Below are positions 5,863-15,849 of a stretch of 35,896 bases of DNA, piece after piece. Numbering within the stretch: the first letter of the stretch is position 1; every line of letters starts with the position of its first letter. The DNA lies in assembly GCA_000431535.1 (NCBI GenBank), contig HF991790.1:1-35896 (forward strand), in the 5' to 3' direction. The stretch comes from Clostridium sp. CAG:678 (GTDB lineage: Bacteria; Bacillota; Clostridia; Oscillospirales; Acutalibacteraceae). Below the pieces are notes generated by a model. The model was given only the letters and a program-made list of their open reading frames with translations. It was not told the origin of the DNA and ran no database searches. A program made the translations under genes and the position numbers.

Positions 5863-7209
5863 ATGGACAGAATTGATCTTTACACGAGCATCGTGCCGAA
5901 CAGGCGCCAGCTTATCATTCAGGATATGCGGTATTACGCCTTTGTCCATTATGGCATGAACACATTTACAAACCGTGAATGGGGCAGCGGCAAGGAGAGT
6001 GAAAAGCTGTTTGACCCCAAAAAGCAAAACACGGACCAATGGTGTGAGGCAATCGCCGCTGCTGGGATGAAAGGCGTTATACTGACCTGCAAACATCATG
6101 ACGGATTCTGCCTTTGGCCGACTGAAACAACCGAACACTGCATTAAAAACAGCCCTTACAAAAACGGCAAGGGCGATGTTGTGCGTGAAGTGAGCGAAAG
6201 CTGCAAAAAATACGAACTGAAATTCGGCGTTTATCTTTCTCCTTGGGACAGAAATGCAAAATGCTACGGCACGCCGGAATACAATGATTTTTACATACGG
6301 CAATTAACGGAACTGCTTACAAACTACGGCGATATCTTTATGCTGTGGCTGGACGGCGCCTGCGGCGCGAGAACGGACGGTCAGCCCGTGCAGGACTACG
6401 ATTTTGAAAGAATTTGGAACACAGCGGTAAAGTTGCAGCCTGATATTGTCATGTCCGGCTGCGCGCCGGATGTTCGCTGGATCGGAAACGAAAGCGGCAA
6501 AACACGGGAGAGCGAATGGAATGTTGTGCCGAAATTCAAATATGACCAGCAGAATTTTGCAGCAAACTGCCAAACGGATGATGATATGCGAAAATTTCAG
6601 AAGCGGTGTCAGGACGTTATGCTGCCGGACATGGGATCGCGCGAATTTTTAAGCGGATTTGATGAATTCATGTGGTATCCCGCGGAAGTAGACGTTTCCA
6701 TCCGACTTGGTTGGTTTTACCATCCGCTGCAGCGCTTTACGCTGAAATCCCTGAATCACCTGATGAAGATCTACTACACATCTGCCGGGAACAATTCCTT
6801 ATTCTTGCTGAACATTCCGCCCAACAAAAACGGTCTGTTTGCAAACAGCGATGTAAAACGCCTGAAAGAAATGGGCAAATGGCTGAAAAAAGAAGATGAA
6901 CTGGTTATCAAAGACTTTACGCGCAAGGATGATCAGGACGGATTTGAAATCCGCCTGCATTTTCCGAAACAGAGCGTAGACAGGATCAGACTCAGCGAGG
7001 ACACAACCAAATCCCAGCGAGTTGAAAAATTCAGTATTTACGCAAACGGCGGCAAGATCTTCGGCGGCACAATTATCGGCTTTTCAAAGATCGCGATCTT
7101 TGAACCGACGGTTACCGATAACCTGACCATCAAAATTGAAGAATGCAGAAAAGAGCCATATATCAACAAAACGGAAGTTGTGGCGACCGGCGCTTACAGA
7201 CTGAAATAA
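5863..7209 (+). CDS. Alpha-L-fucosidase, GH29 family
   Basis: 448 residues from ATG 5863; a GTG at 5839 would add eight but lies 1-2 nt from its only SD. GH29 enzymes release terminal fucose by retaining hydrolysis. Landmarks in order: FVHYGMNTF near residue 25-35, the histidine-rich TCKHHDGFCLWP loop near 75-85, FGVYLSPWDR, and FMLWLDGACGAR, where the aspartate of WLDG is the expected nucleophile. The N-terminal barrel spans about 1-330 and a beta-rich C-terminal domain follows. No signal peptide, so it is likely intracellular and acts on imported fucosylated oligosaccharides. The length and the HHDGF form recall subfamily B enzymes. A terminator at 7224-7255 closes the unit. Confidence 0.88.
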   Translation: MDRIDLYTSIVPNRRQLIIQDMRYYAFVHYGMNTFTNREWGSGKESEKLFDPKKQNTDQWCEAIAAAGMKGVILTCKHHDGFCLWPTETTEHCIKNSPYKNGKGDVVREVSESCKKYELKFGVYLSPWDRNAKCYGTPEYNDFYIRQLTELLTNYGDIFMLWLDGACGARTDGQPVQDYDFERIWNTAVKLQPDIVMSGCAPDVRWIGNESGKTRESEWNVVPKFKYDQQNFAANCQTDDDMRKFQKRCQDVMLPDMGSREFLSGFDEFMWYPAEVDVSIRLGWFYHPLQRFTLKSLNHLMKIYYTSAGNNSLFLLNIPPNKNGLFANSDVKRLKEMGKWLKKEDELVIKDFTRKDDQDGFEIRLHFPKQSVDRIRLSEDTTKSQRVEKFSIYANGGKIFGGTIIGFSKIAIFEPTVTDNLTIKIEECRKEPYINKTEVVATGAYRLK

Positions 7210-7223
7210 AGGATAGATTATGT

Positions 7224-7257
7224 AAAAAGGAACGTAAGTTGCGTTCCTTTTTATTTT
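7224..7257 (+). terminator. Rho-independent terminator after the fucosidase
   Basis: AAAGGAACG (7226-7234) pairs with CGTTCCTTT (7242-7250), 7-nt loop, followed by a T-rich run. Confidence 0.85.
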
Positions 7258-7276
7258 TAAAATCATGCGTTTTGAT

Positions 7277-7306
7277 TTATAAAGGCACCGAAGAAGGGCA
7301 ATACTA
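7277..7306 (+). promoter_or_regulatory. sigG: Sigma-F/sigma-G-type promoter of sigG
   Basis: TTATA (7277-7281), a 15-bp spacer, then GGCAATACTA (7297-7306). The -10 fits the forespore consensus GGNNANANTW exactly and the -35 fits the xxATA form at four of five positions. Forespore control by sigma-F with sigma-G autoregulation is known for sigG genes in spore formers. Confidence 0.7.
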
Positions 7307-7340
7307 AATGCGTACATAAAAATGAATGGTGGTTTTATGT

Positions 7341-8111
7341 ATGCAGTACAACAAGGTGGAAATATGCGGGATCAACACGAATGACATCAAGGTACTTAAA
7401 GAGAGCGAAAAAATTGAACTTTTAAAAAAAGCAAGACAGGGTGACAAACAGGCGCGGGACGAACTTATAAAAGGCAATTTGAGGCTGGTGCTTTCTGTAA
7501 TTCAGCGGTTTCAGAACCGAGGCGAATCCATGGACGATCTGTTTCAGGTTGGCGTGATCGGACTGATCAAAGCCATAGACAACTTCAATCTGGATCTCAA
7601 CGTTAAATTTTCCACCTATGCTGTGCCGATGTGTATAGGCGAAATACGCAGATATCTGAGAGACGATTCGCCGATCAGAGTGAGCAGAAGTATGAAAGAC
7701 ACGGCATACAAAGCGATGCAGGTAAAAGAAGAACTGATCAACAAAAACAAAAAAGAACCTTCCGTTGACGAGATCGCGAAAGCGCTGAACATGGAAAAAA
7801 GCGAAGTGGTGCTTGCGCTGGAAGCGATCGTTGATCCGATTTCCCTTTATGAACCCGTTTATAACGACGGCGGAGACACCATTTACGTAATGGATCAGGT
7901 TGGCGATAACAACACAGACGGCGACTGGATCGACGAGATCATGATCAAAGACGAACTTAAGAATCTGGAACCGCGCGAAAAAAACATTTTGTATCTGCGG
8001 TTTATGCAGGGCAAAACACAAATGGAAGTGGCAAAAGAAGTTGGTATTTCCCAGGCACAGGTAAGCAGACTGGAAAAAACCGCACTTAAACGCATAAAAA
8101 ACCACAAATAA
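7341..8111 (+). CDS. sigG: RNA polymerase forespore sigma factor SigG
   Basis: 256 residues. ATG 7341 has GGTGG about 8 nt upstream and gives the conserved family start (MQYNKVEICG, compare MSRNKVEICG in Bacillus); an in-frame ATG at 7326 is too early. Sigma-70 region 2 is intact (NLRLVLSVIQRF, DLFQVGVIGLIKAIDNF, KFSTYAVPMCIGEIRRYLRD), then region 3 and a region 4 HTH (GKTQMEVAKEVGISQAQVSRLEK). The VEICG N-terminus and the CIGEIRRYLRDDSPIRVSRS stretch separate SigG from SigF. It directs late forespore transcription, so the organism is a spore former. It stands alone, not next to spoIIGA-sigE, with a forespore-type promoter at 7277-7306 and its own terminator. Confidence 0.95.
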   Translation: MQYNKVEICGINTNDIKVLKESEKIELLKKARQGDKQARDELIKGNLRLVLSVIQRFQNRGESMDDLFQVGVIGLIKAIDNFNLDLNVKFSTYAVPMCIGEIRRYLRDDSPIRVSRSMKDTAYKAMQVKEELINKNKKEPSVDEIAKALNMEKSEVVLALEAIVDPISLYEPVYNDGGDTIYVMDQVGDNNTDGDWIDEIMIKDELKNLEPREKNILYLRFMQGKTQMEVAKEVGISQAQVSRLEKTALKRIKNHK

Positions 8112-8120
8112 AGGACAACT

Positions 8121-8150
8121 AAAAGTGGGCACAAGTGTACCCGCTTTTTT
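8121..8150 (+). terminator. Terminator after sigG
   Basis: AAAAGTGGGCAC pairs with GTACCCGCTTTT (one mismatch, one G-U) around an AAGT loop, then a T run. It also lies on the exit side of the convergent uvrA gene. Confidence 0.85.
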
Positions 8151-8262
8151 ATTATTAGTGCAAATGTTTATGCTTTATTTTAAATAAAATGAATAGCATG
8201 TAGGAATGCCGTTTGGCAATAACTGACAGATAGACGGAATGGGATTGGCTCCTGTTGCGGGA

Positions 8263-8288
8263 TATTTATATTGTTGATAATATAAATA
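8263..8288. repeat. AT-rich perfect inverted repeat downstream of uvrA
   Basis: TATTTATATT (8263-8272) and AATATAAATA (8279-8288) are exact complements with a 6-nt loop, about 20 bp past the uvrA stop on the minus strand. Likely a weak transcript end. The rest of 8151-8308 holds nothing I can support. Confidence 0.45.
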
Positions 8289-8308
8289 CAATACGGTTTA
8301 CTTACAAA

Positions 8309-11140
8309 TTACGATTTATTCTCAAGAATATTGGCGAGGTACTGACCGGTATAGGATTTTGGGCATTTGGCAACTTCCTCCGGGGTGCCGGTAACAACGA
8401 TCGTTCCGCCGCCGCTGCCGCCTTCCGGGCCGAGATCAATAATATGATCCGCTGTTTTGATCACGTCCAGATTATGTTCGATCACGAGAACGGTATTGCC
8501 GCTGTCCGCCAGCGCGTTGAGCACATTGATGAGTTTATGCACATCCGCCGTATGCAACCCTGTGGTAGGTTCATCCAGAATATAAATGGTTTTTCCGGTG
8601 GAGCGTTTCATCAGTTCTGTTGCCAGTTTCACTCTCTGCGCCTCGCCGCCGGAAAGCGTGGTTGCCGGCTGACCGATCTTAATATAACCCAAGCCGACAT
8701 CCGAGATCGTTTTGAGTTTTCTGTAGATCTTAGGCTGCTGTTTGAAAAATTCCAGGCCCTCATCCACGGTCATCTCCAGCACTTCGTAAATATTTTTGCC
8801 CTTGAATTTGACCTCCAGCGTTTCATGGTTGTACTTATGACCCCCGCACACTTCGCACGGAACATAGATATCCGCAAGAAAATGCATTTCAATCTTTACA
8901 ATACCGTCGCCCTGGCACGCCTCGCAGCGGCCGCCCTTGACATTAAAGGAAAAGCGGTTTGCTTTATAGCCGCGCATTTTTGCATCCGGCGTAGAGGCAA
9001 ACAGTTCACGAATATCATTGAACACGCCGGTATACGTTGCCGGGTTGGAACGCGGCGTTCTGCCGATCGGCGACTGATCAATATCGATGACCTTATCCAA
9101 AAATTCCGTGCCTTTTATTTTTTTGAATTTGCCGGGGCGTTTTTTAGCGTTGTTCAGCTCATTCGCAAGATATTTATAAACGATTTCGTTAACAAGACTG
9201 GATTTGCCGGAGCCGGAAACGCCCGTAACGGCAACGAATTTGCCGAGGGGGATCTCCACGTCTATATTTTTCAGGTTGTTTTCCTCCGCGCCAAACACGG
9301 TTAATTTATGGCCGTTTCCGTTTCTTCTTTTTTCAGGTATCGGGATGAATTTTTTGCCGGAGAGATATTGACCGGTGATCGACCGCTCACACGCGATGAT
9401 ATCCTGCACCGTGCCGGCTGCGATCAACTCGCCGCCGTGAACGCCCGCGCCCGGACCGATATCCACGATATAATCTGCGGCGCGCATTGTATCCTCGTCA
9501 TGCTCAACCACGATCAGCGTATTGCCGAGATCACGAAGATGGCGCAGTGTATTGAGAAGTTTATCGTTATCACGCTGGTGCAAGCCGATAGACGGTTCAT
9601 CCAGAATATACAAAACGCCCATCAGTGAAGAGCCGATCTGTGTTGCAAGGCGTATTCTTTGCGACTCGCCGCCGGAAAGCGTAGCGGCCTCGCGGGCAAG
9701 GGAAAGATAATCCAGACCGACGGAATTGAGAAATGTGAGCCGCTCACGGATTTCACGGATGATCAGATTACCGATCATCTGCTCTTTTTTTGTGAGCTGA
9801 AGATGATTGATGAAATCCAGTTCCTCAGAGATCGGCATACAGCAAAATTCGTAGATATTCTTGCCGCCGACGGTTACCGAGAGGCTTGCCGGAGAAAGGC
9901 GCGCGCCTTTGCAGTCCGGGCAGCGGGACGCGACCATAACGGTTTCGATCTCCGCCCTTGCCCATTCGGAATTGGATTCATCATAACGGCGTTTCAGATT
10001 ATTGATCACGCCTTCAAAGTCATTGGTATACGTGCCGGAGCCGTAAGCGGTAACGCGTTTCATTTTGATCTTTTTGCCGTTTGTGCCGTAAAGGATCGCG
10101 CGCACGCCGTCTTTCGGCAGCATCTCTATCGGCATATCCAGCGAAAAATTATATTCTTTCGCCAGCGCCTCAAAATACATTTTGGCAATGGAGGAGCCGT
10201 CCGCAACATTCCAGCCGCTTGCTTTGATGGCGCCCTGATTAATAGAGAGTTTTTTGTTTGGAATCACCAGATCCTCATCAATCTCCATAAAAGTGCCGAG
10301 GCCCGAGCAGCGCTTGCACGCGCCGTAGGGATTATTAAAGGAGAACATACGCGGGCTCATTTCTTCTATGGAAACGCCATGCTCCGGGCAGGCGTAATCC
10401 AGCGAGAATAATTCATCGCCCTGATCGGGAATATTGCAGATCACGATGCCTTTGGAAAGGCGGGTTGCCGTCTCAATACTATCCGTCAGCCTGCTGCGGA
10501 TCGAATCATTAACCACAAGCCTGTCCACAACCACTTCAATATTGTGCTTTTTGTTTTTTTCAAGTTTTATATCTTCAAAAAGATCGTATATACTGCCGTC
10601 AATACGCACTCTGGAATAGCCGGATTTACGGGCGTCTTCCAGTTCTTTTGTATATTCGCCCTTTCTGCCGCGGACGATGGGCGCCATGATCTGAATACGG
10701 GTTCCCTCTTTAAAGGAAAGAATCTGATCCACAATCTGATCCACGGTCTGCTGTGTGATCTCCCTGCCGCATACAGGGCAGTGCGGAATACCGATTCTTG
10801 CATAGAGCAGACGGAGATAATCATAGATCTCCGTTACGGTGCCGACGGTGGAACGTGGGTTTTTAGATGTTGTCTTTTGGTCTATGGAGATGGCGGGGCT
10901 GAGGCCCTCGATATAATCCACATCCGGCTTTTCCATCTGACCCAGAAACTGACGCGCATAAGAGGACAGGCTTTCCACATACCGGCGCTGCCCCTCTGCA
11001 TAGATTGTATCAAAAGCAAGGCTGGATTTGCCTGAACCGGAAAGGCCTGTAAAAACAACAAGGCTGTCTCTTGGGATCTCTACATCAATATTTTTAAGAT
11101 TGTGTTCCCTTGCGCCTTTTACGATTATATTTTTATTCAT
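8309..11140 (-). CDS. uvrA: Excinuclease ABC subunit A
   Basis: 943 residues, standard for UvrA. ATG 11140 is chosen because AAAGGTG lies about 8 nt before it; a GTG at 11149 is part of that SD. UvrA is the damage-sensing ATPase of nucleotide excision repair and loads UvrB on DNA. Two ABC modules are visible: first Walker [13 protein letters not shown] near residue 31, signature [12 protein letters not shown] near 485; second Walker [13 protein letters not shown] near 640, signature [12 protein letters not shown] near 825, and Walker [11 protein letters not shown]. Zinc-binding cysteine sets occur at CPVC, at the CxxC pair near 278-281, and at CEAC/CEVC near 735-760. It is the second gene of a uvrB-uvrA operon, 24 nt after uvrB. 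Confidence 0.97.
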   Translation of the reverse strand: MNKNIIVKGAREHNLKNIDVEIPRDSLVVFTGLSGSGKSSLAFDTIYAEGQRRYVESLSSYARQFLGQMEKPDVDYIEGLSPAISIDQKTTSKNPRSTVGTVTEIYDYLRLLYARIGIPHCPVCGREITQQTVDQIVDQILSFKEGTRIQIMAPIVRGRKGEYTKELEDARKSGYSRVRIDGSIYDLFEDIKLEKNKKHNIEVVVDRLVVNDSIRSRLTDSIETATRLSKGIVICNIPDQGDELFSLDYACPEHGVSIEEMSPRMFSFNNPYGACKRCSGLGTFMEIDEDLVIPNKKLSINQGAIKASGWNVADGSSIAKMYFEALAKEYNFSLDMPIEMLPKDGVRAILYGTNGKKIKMKRVTAYGSGTYTNDFEGVINNLKRRYDESNSEWARAEIETVMVASRCPDCKGARLSPASLSVTVGGKNIYEFCCMPISEELDFINHLQLTKKEQMIGNLIIREIRERLTFLNSVGLDYLSLAREAATLSGGESQRIRLATQIGSSLMGVLYILDEPSIGLHQRDNDKLLNTLRHLRDLGNTLIVVEHDEDTMRAADYIVDIGPGAGVHGGELIAAGTVQDIIACERSITGQYLSGKKFIPIPEKRRNGNGHKLTVFGAEENNLKNIDVEIPLGKFVAVTGVSGSGKSSLVNEIVYKYLANELNNAKKRPGKFKKIKGTEFLDKVIDIDQSPIGRTPRSNPATYTGVFNDIRELFASTPDAKMRGYKANRFSFNVKGGRCEACQGDGIVKIEMHFLADIYVPCEVCGGHKYNHETLEVKFKGKNIYEVLEMTVDEGLEFFKQQPKIYRKLKTISDVGLGYIKIGQPATTLSGGEAQRVKLATELMKRSTGKTIYILDEPTTGLHTADVHKLINVLNALADSGNTVLVIEHNLDVIKTADHIIDLGPEGGSGGGTIVVTGTPEEVAKCPKSYTGQYLANILENKS

Positions 11141-11164
11141 AAAATTCACCTTTTGCTGTTATCA

Positions 11165-13123
11165 TTACATGTTTTTGAGTTCGTTTATCTTATCGCGGAG
11201 ATATGCGGCGTGCTCAAATTCAAGCAATTTTGCCGCCTCTTTCATTTCAGCTGTAAGCTGCTGAACAAGCGCATCACGCTCACGCTTTGACATGCGTTTT
11301 TTGCTTTTGCCCTCTACCTTTTCTTTAGAAGTAATCTCCAGAACATCGCGCACGCTCTTTTTGATTGTTTTAGGTGTAATACCATGCGCTTCATTATACT
11401 TTTGCTGAATAGAGCGGCGGCGCGCTGTTTCCGAGATAGCGCGCTCCATGGACGGCGTAACACTATCCGCATACATAATAACCTCGCCGTTTGCGTTTCG
11501 CGCGGCGCGGCCGATCGTCTGCACCAGCGAAGTTTCCGAACGCAGGAAGCCTTCCTTATCGGCATCCAGAATCGCAACAAGGGAGACTTCCGGAATATCC
11601 AGACCCTCGCGCAGCAAATTGATCCCGACGAGCACATCAAACTCCCCGAGCCGGAGATCACGTATGATCTCCATGCGCTCAATGGTATCCACATCGTGGT
11701 GCATATAGCGAACCTTTATACCGAAACCTTCCAGATAAGCGGTAAGATCCTCTGCCATTGCTTTCGTAAGGGTAGTAACGAGCACACGTTCTTTGCGCTC
11801 TGTTCGAATATTGATCTCCGAAACAAGATCGTCCATCTGATCATCCGTTGGTTTCACCGTAACAACAGGATCCAAAAGCCCTGTAGGCCGGATGATCTGC
11901 TCCACGATCTGTGTGGAATGCTCTTTTTCAAAATCGCCGGGCGTTGCCGATGTGAAGATAACCTGATTGATCTTGCCGTAAAATTCATCAAACGTTAGCG
12001 GTCTGTTATCAAAAGCGGACGGCAGCCGGAATCCGTACTCTATGAGGGACGCTTTTCTGCTGTGGTCGCCGCCGTACATACCCCTTACCTGCGGCAGCAT
12101 AACGTGGCTTTCATCGCAGAACAAAAGAAAATCATCCGGAAAATAATCAAGCAATGTAAACGGCGCCTGACCCGGTTTTCTTCCGCTCATCACGGCGGAA
12201 TAGTTTTCTATTCCCTTGCAGAAACCGGTTTCCTGAAGCATCTCGATATCATTCATCGTGCGCTCTTTGATCCGCTGCGCTTCAAGTAACTTGCCCTTTT
12301 CCTCAAAGTATTTTACGCGCTCCGCCATCTCATCATAGATTTTGTTGAGCGCCACTTTCATTTTTTCGGCGCCGACAACATAATGCGATGCAGGGTAAAT
12401 ACAGGCATGGGAAAGGATACCCTCCACTTTGCCGGTGAGCGGATTGATCTCCGCGATTCTGTCGATCTCATCGCCGAAAAACTCCACGCGGACGGCGTTT
12501 CCGGAGGAGCCTGCCGGGAAAATCTCAACCGTATCCCCTCTTACGCGGAATTTGTTTCTGACAAAATTGATATCATTTCTTTCATACTGTATGGAAACCA
12601 GTTTGGCAATCAGTGCATCGCGCGAATACTGCGCGCCGTTTCGCAGCGAAATAACCATGTTTCGGTAATCGATCGGGTCGCCAATGGAATAGATGCACGA
12701 AACGGATGCAACGATGATCACATCTCTTCTTTCCGAAAGCGCGGCGGTAGCGCTGTGGCGGAGTTTATCGATCTCCTCATTTACAGCGCTGTCTTTTTCT
12801 ATATACGTATCTGTTGTGGGCACATACGCTTCCGGCTGATAGTAATCGTAATAGGAGACGAAATATTCCACGGCATTTTCCGGAAAAAATTCTTTGAACT
12901 CCGAACACAACTGCGCCGCAAGCGTTTTATTGTGCGCAAGCACAAGCGTGGGCCGGTTTACTTTTTCTATGATATTTGCCATAGTAAACGTTTTGCCGGA
13001 ACCGGTAACGCCCATCAGGGTCTGCTCCTTATCGCCGCGCAGAACCCCTTTGACAAGCGCATCAATCGCCTGCGGCTGATCGCCGGTTGGCTTATATTCA
13101 CTAACAAGTTTAAATTGATCCAT
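11165..13123 (-). CDS. uvrB: Excinuclease ABC subunit B
   Basis: 652 residues, normal UvrB length. UvrB is the DNA-loaded helicase-like core of excision repair that verifies damage and recruits UvrC. Visible: Walker [14 protein letters not shown] (about 38-50), the beta-hairpin region [21 protein letters not shown] (about 92-112; padlock tyrosines), DESHV box, helicase motifs [18 protein letters not shown] and QTIGRAARN, and the C-terminal UVR domain (about 610-650) with [12 protein letters not shown] that binds UvrC. ATG 13123 is preceded by AAGGAA at 9 nt. A perfect TATAAT lies at 13163-13158 on the minus strand. It leads the uvrB-uvrA transcript. Confidence 0.97.
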   Translation of the reverse strand: MDQFKLVSEYKPTGDQPQAIDALVKGVLRGDKEQTLMGVTGSGKTFTMANIIEKVNRPTLVLAHNKTLAAQLCSEFKEFFPENAVEYFVSYYDYYQPEAYVPTTDTYIEKDSAVNEEIDKLRHSATAALSERRDVIIVASVSCIYSIGDPIDYRNMVISLRNGAQYSRDALIAKLVSIQYERNDINFVRNKFRVRGDTVEIFPAGSSGNAVRVEFFGDEIDRIAEINPLTGKVEGILSHACIYPASHYVVGAEKMKVALNKIYDEMAERVKYFEEKGKLLEAQRIKERTMNDIEMLQETGFCKGIENYSAVMSGRKPGQAPFTLLDYFPDDFLLFCDESHVMLPQVRGMYGGDHSRKASLIEYGFRLPSAFDNRPLTFDEFYGKINQVIFTSATPGDFEKEHSTQIVEQIIRPTGLLDPVVTVKPTDDQMDDLVSEINIRTERKERVLVTTLTKAMAEDLTAYLEGFGIKVRYMHHDVDTIERMEIIRDLRLGEFDVLVGINLLREGLDIPEVSLVAILDADKEGFLRSETSLVQTIGRAARNANGEVIMYADSVTPSMERAISETARRRSIQQKYNEAHGITPKTIKKSVRDVLEITSKEKVEGKSKKRMSKRERDALVQQLTAEMKEAAKLLEFEHAAYLRDKINELKNM

Positions 13124-13157
13124 AAAAAATTTTCCTTTTCAGCACACATTCGGAGTT

Positions 13158-13169
13158 ATTATAGCATAA
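13158..13169 (-). promoter_or_regulatory. Extended -10 promoter of uvrBA
   Basis: On the minus strand ATGCTATAAT gives a perfect -10 (13163-13158) with a TGN extension. The -35 (TGGAGT at 17 bp) is weak. I see no LexA-like inverted GAAC...GTTC near it, so SOS control is not supported by the sequence. Confidence 0.55.
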
Positions 13170-13369
13170 AAAAAAGAATTACTCCACACTTTTATGTAAA
13201 GTAATCCTATAAAAATAAAGGAAGAAAAATGGATATTTTTATGCATTTTCAACTGCGTTTCCAAGCAGAGGAATCGTGCAGAGTGCAAAAGAATTCACTT
13301 TGCAACGCACATATTGCATTGCACTTGCCTTTCATCATGTGCGCAGAAAATCAAACGCCAAAGCGCAGG

Positions 13370-13981
13370 CTAATCAAACCTGACCTGCCAGTTTTCATCC
13401 TGCGCCGCCGCAAAACACATTTCGATCTGCGCTTTTGTGTTTTTTTCCTCTGCCAAAAGCGGCAATTCATCCAAAGAAAAATATTCTGTCTCCGTCGTTT
13501 CCGAATTTGCCGCGAACCTGCCGCCGGTTGCCTCGCACAATACAAATATCTTGCAAACGCCATAAGCATATACGGGTTGATTATGCTGATTTCTGTCCTG
13601 AACGGCAATCAGCCTTTTTGCAACAGCGTCAAGCCCGGTCTCCTCCTTAACTTCTTTAATGGTATTTGACCTTACGGATTCCAACACATCTACCCAGCCG
13701 CCGGGCAGAGACCATGTGCCGTTGTTTTCATGCACTAACAATATTTGGTTATTCTTAAAGATTGCCGCTCTGGTATCCAGTTTTGGGGTCTGATAACCCG
13801 TTTCGTTGCAAAACAGGTTCTGCACTTTCTCAGCCGGAAGCTCCGTATGAATACTTATCATCTCTGCTGATATCCGGCGGAGCCGTTCATATCGTTCCGT
13901 ATCATAAACATTGTTTGAATATGTTAGCCCATTCTGAGCAAGACTTTGTATTTCCATTGCAAGTTTAAGCCATTTATCCAT
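13370..13981 (-). CDS. Nudix hydrolase with N-terminal hydrolase-associated domain
   Basis: 203 residues. The Nudix box is GWVDVLESVRSNTIKEVKEETGL (about residues 94-117): G-x5-E-x7-K/R-E-V-x-E-E-x-G-L, with the first arginine replaced by lysine. The N-terminal about 65 residues (MDKWLKLAMEIQSLAQNGL..., ERYERLRRISAEM) match the small helical domain found in front of many clostridial Nudix proteins that hydrolyse ADP-ribose or other X-linked nucleoside diphosphates. Substrate is a family inference. ATG 13981 has GGGGTG upstream. It stands alone, between uvrB and the divergent RluA gene. Confidence 0.87.
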   Translation of the reverse strand: MDKWLKLAMEIQSLAQNGLTYSNNVYDTERYERLRRISAEMISIHTELPAEKVQNLFCNETGYQTPKLDTRAAIFKNNQILLVHENNGTWSLPGGWVDVLESVRSNTIKEVKEETGLDAVAKRLIAVQDRNQHNQPVYAYGVCKIFVLCEATGGRFAANSETTETEYFSLDELPLLAEEKNTKAQIEMCFAAAQDENWQVRFD

Positions 13982-14132
13982 AATGACACCCCAACTTCAC
14001 TTTTAATCAAATGTATGCGGAAGATAACGCTGCTGGCGGAAAAATTGCGCTAATTAATCCAGAACGAAGATAAAAAATTACTATGGTATCTATAATACAA
14101 GCATAATTTACTGATTTCACTATAGCATATTG

Positions 14133-14161
14133 TTTACAATTTGAAAAGAATAATATATAAT
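14133..14161 (+). promoter_or_regulatory. Promoter abutting the RluA-family gene
   Basis: TTTACA (14133-14138), exactly 17 bp, TATAAT (14156-14161). The expected transcription start, about 7 nt after the -10, coincides with the A of the ATG at 14168, so the message may be leaderless. Confidence 0.7.
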
Positions 14162-14167
14162 ATTTTT

Positions 14168-15106
14168 ATGAAATCTTTTACCGTGAATAAAAGTGATGCT
14201 GGGCAGCGGCTGGACAGACTGCTTTTAAAAACCTACCCCTCCCTGCCGCGCTCGCTGATGTATAAAGAGATACGCAAAAAGAATATTAAAGTAAATAAAA
14301 AAAGGTGCAGCGCTGCCGACCTTCTTTGTGAGGGCGACACGGTTGAACTCTATCTGAAAGACGATGTGCTGCAGGAAAAACATACGTATTATGATTTTAT
14401 GCGCGCGCCGAAAGAACCGAACATCCTTTATGAAGACGGCAATCTGATCCTGCTCAACAAAAAAGCGGGAATGCTCTGCCACCCGGACGGCAAAGAATAT
14501 ATTAACACGCTGATATCCTCCGTAAAACGGCATCTTTATGAAAACGGCGAATGGGATCCGGAGATCGAAACCTTTACACCTGCGCTTGCCAACAGGCTGG
14601 ACAGGAATACCAGCGGGATCATCATTGCGGCAAAGAATGCCGCAGCACTGCGCGAACTCAACAACGCCATAAAAAACAGAAACATTGAGAAGCACTATCT
14701 TGCCGCCGTACACGGCGAATTCAAAATAAAATCCGCAACGCTTGAAGCATATGTCACCAAAGATGAAAAGAAAAACACCGTTCAAGTAACGGAACAAAAA
14801 ACAGATAATGCCAAAAAGATCATTACAAAATATACGGTGCTGGATTCATACGGCGGAAAATCACTGATTGATATTGACCTGATCACCGGAAGAACGCACC
14901 AGATCCGGGCGCATATGGCGCATATCGGCCACCCGCTGATTGATGACGGAAAATACGGCAGGGAAAAAGGCAGATACCGCCAGGCGCTTTGCAGTTACAA
15001 ACTGATCTTCAAAGGCGGTTTTCAGCTGCTTTCCTATATGGAATCGCGCGAATTCACGCTTGAAAACTGCGATGTATACCAAAAATTTAAGGAGAGAAAA
15101 TACTGA
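14168..15106 (+). CDS. RluA-family RNA pseudouridine synthase
   Basis: 312 residues. It isomerises uridine to pseudouridine in rRNA or tRNA. An N-terminal S4 RNA-binding domain is at about 8-60 (DAGQRLDRLLLKTYPSLPRS). The catalytic domain carries the hallmark HxxLxRxTSG-type motif as ALANRLDRNTSGIIIAAKN; the aspartate of RLDRNTSG is the nucleophile. Then follow the strand with IDIDLITGRTHQIRAHM, the second signature, and HPLIDDGKYG. Position specificity (RluC, RluD or other) cannot be settled. No SD precedes ATG 14168 and the -10 lies only 6 nt upstream. Its stop overlaps the next gene's ATG (TGATG), so the two are coupled. Confidence 0.9.
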   Translation: MKSFTVNKSDAGQRLDRLLLKTYPSLPRSLMYKEIRKKNIKVNKKRCSAADLLCEGDTVELYLKDDVLQEKHTYYDFMRAPKEPNILYEDGNLILLNKKAGMLCHPDGKEYINTLISSVKRHLYENGEWDPEIETFTPALANRLDRNTSGIIIAAKNAAALRELNNAIKNRNIEKHYLAAVHGEFKIKSATLEAYVTKDEKKNTVQVTEQKTDNAKKIITKYTVLDSYGGKSLIDIDLITGRTHQIRAHMAHIGHPLIDDGKYGREKGRYRQALCSYKLIFKGGFQLLSYMESREFTLENCDVYQKFKERKY

Positions 15107-15669
15107 TGAAAGACAAGACGATAAGAATCATATCCCCAACCGTAACCGCGATCGTTGCCATACTGGACGCAGCGGTTTTAGGCTATGGCATATTTGCTGT
15201 TGTAAAACTGGTTCAGCAGTTCAGCACGATGAGCATCATTTTTGCTGTGATTGAAGTTTTTGCTTTGGTTGTTGCTATTCTGGTTTCAAAGGAAGTGCTG
15301 TCAAACGGTGTTGTATTCAGAGATGACGAAGCGGAATTCACCGGCGTAGACGACAACAATATTATTACATACGATGAGATTGCGGAGATTGAAGCGTATA
15401 AGGACACTGCCGCAAGCCTTACAAAAAATTTTGATATGCGCCATGCGCTGATCATGTTTACCACAAAAGACAAAAAGGTAAATACGATCGATCTGGGTAT
15501 CGTGCAAAACAGCACGATCAATAAAATTCTGGATGAATTTAAAAGAAGAACAACTACGGAAAGTATCAGTTTTACGCAGATAAAGAAGGCGGAAATCTTT
15601 ACTAAAAAGACAAGTGAAAATGAAACAGAGGAAGAAACGCAAACCGACCAGGACAGCAAAGCGGAATAA
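15106..15669 (+). CDS. Membrane protein with two helices and a PH-like domain
   Basis: 187 residues, not a family I can name with certainty. Two hydrophobic segments at about 10-33 and 43-60 are followed by a soluble beta-rich part (GVVFRDDEAEFTGVDDNNIITYDEIAEIEAY..., HALIMFTTKDKKVNTIDLG), the pattern of bacterial PH-like domains. A basic then acidic, disordered tail (about 165-187) ends the protein. SD AAGGAGAG (15089-15096) is good and the ATG overlaps the stop of the pseudouridine synthase gene. A terminator follows. Function unknown; the conserved clostridial pairing with RluA genes is not something I can verify here. Confidence 0.7.
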   Translation: MKDKTIRIISPTVTAIVAILDAAVLGYGIFAVVKLVQQFSTMSIIFAVIEVFALVVAILVSKEVLSNGVVFRDDEAEFTGVDDNNIITYDEIAEIEAYKDTAASLTKNFDMRHALIMFTTKDKKVNTIDLGIVQNSTINKILDEFKRRTTTESISFTQIKKAEIFTKKTSENETEEETQTDQDSKAE

Positions 15670-15704
15670 AAGGCTTTACTTCCATCACATCTGCAGACGA
15701 ACAC

Positions 15705-15736
15705 AAAAGAGCCCGTATCATTGCGGGCTCTTTTTT
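15705..15736 (+). terminator. Strong rho-independent terminator
   Basis: AAAAGAGCCCG pairs with CGGGCTCTTTT (15724-15734), 8-nt loop, followed by eight T. It ends the RluA/PH-like operon. Confidence 0.93.
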
Positions 15737-15849
15737 TTGGAAATTTTTAAATTTAGAATTTCTTTACAAAATCTTAATCCCAAATGAGAAAAAATAATAT
15801 AAACTGATAAATAACAAGAGACGGGGCAAATGAAAATTCGGAGGAAAAT

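Noticed and set aside
8255-9304. Long plus-strand open frame antisense to uvrA (and similar ones opposite uvrB, lacZ and the fucosidase)
   Set aside because: These mirror the codon pattern of the strong genes on the other strand, have no recognisable domains and no SD; they are shadows.
13130-13230. LexA/SOS box upstream of uvrB
   Set aside because: No GAAC-N4-GTTC-type inverted repeat is visible around the promoter.
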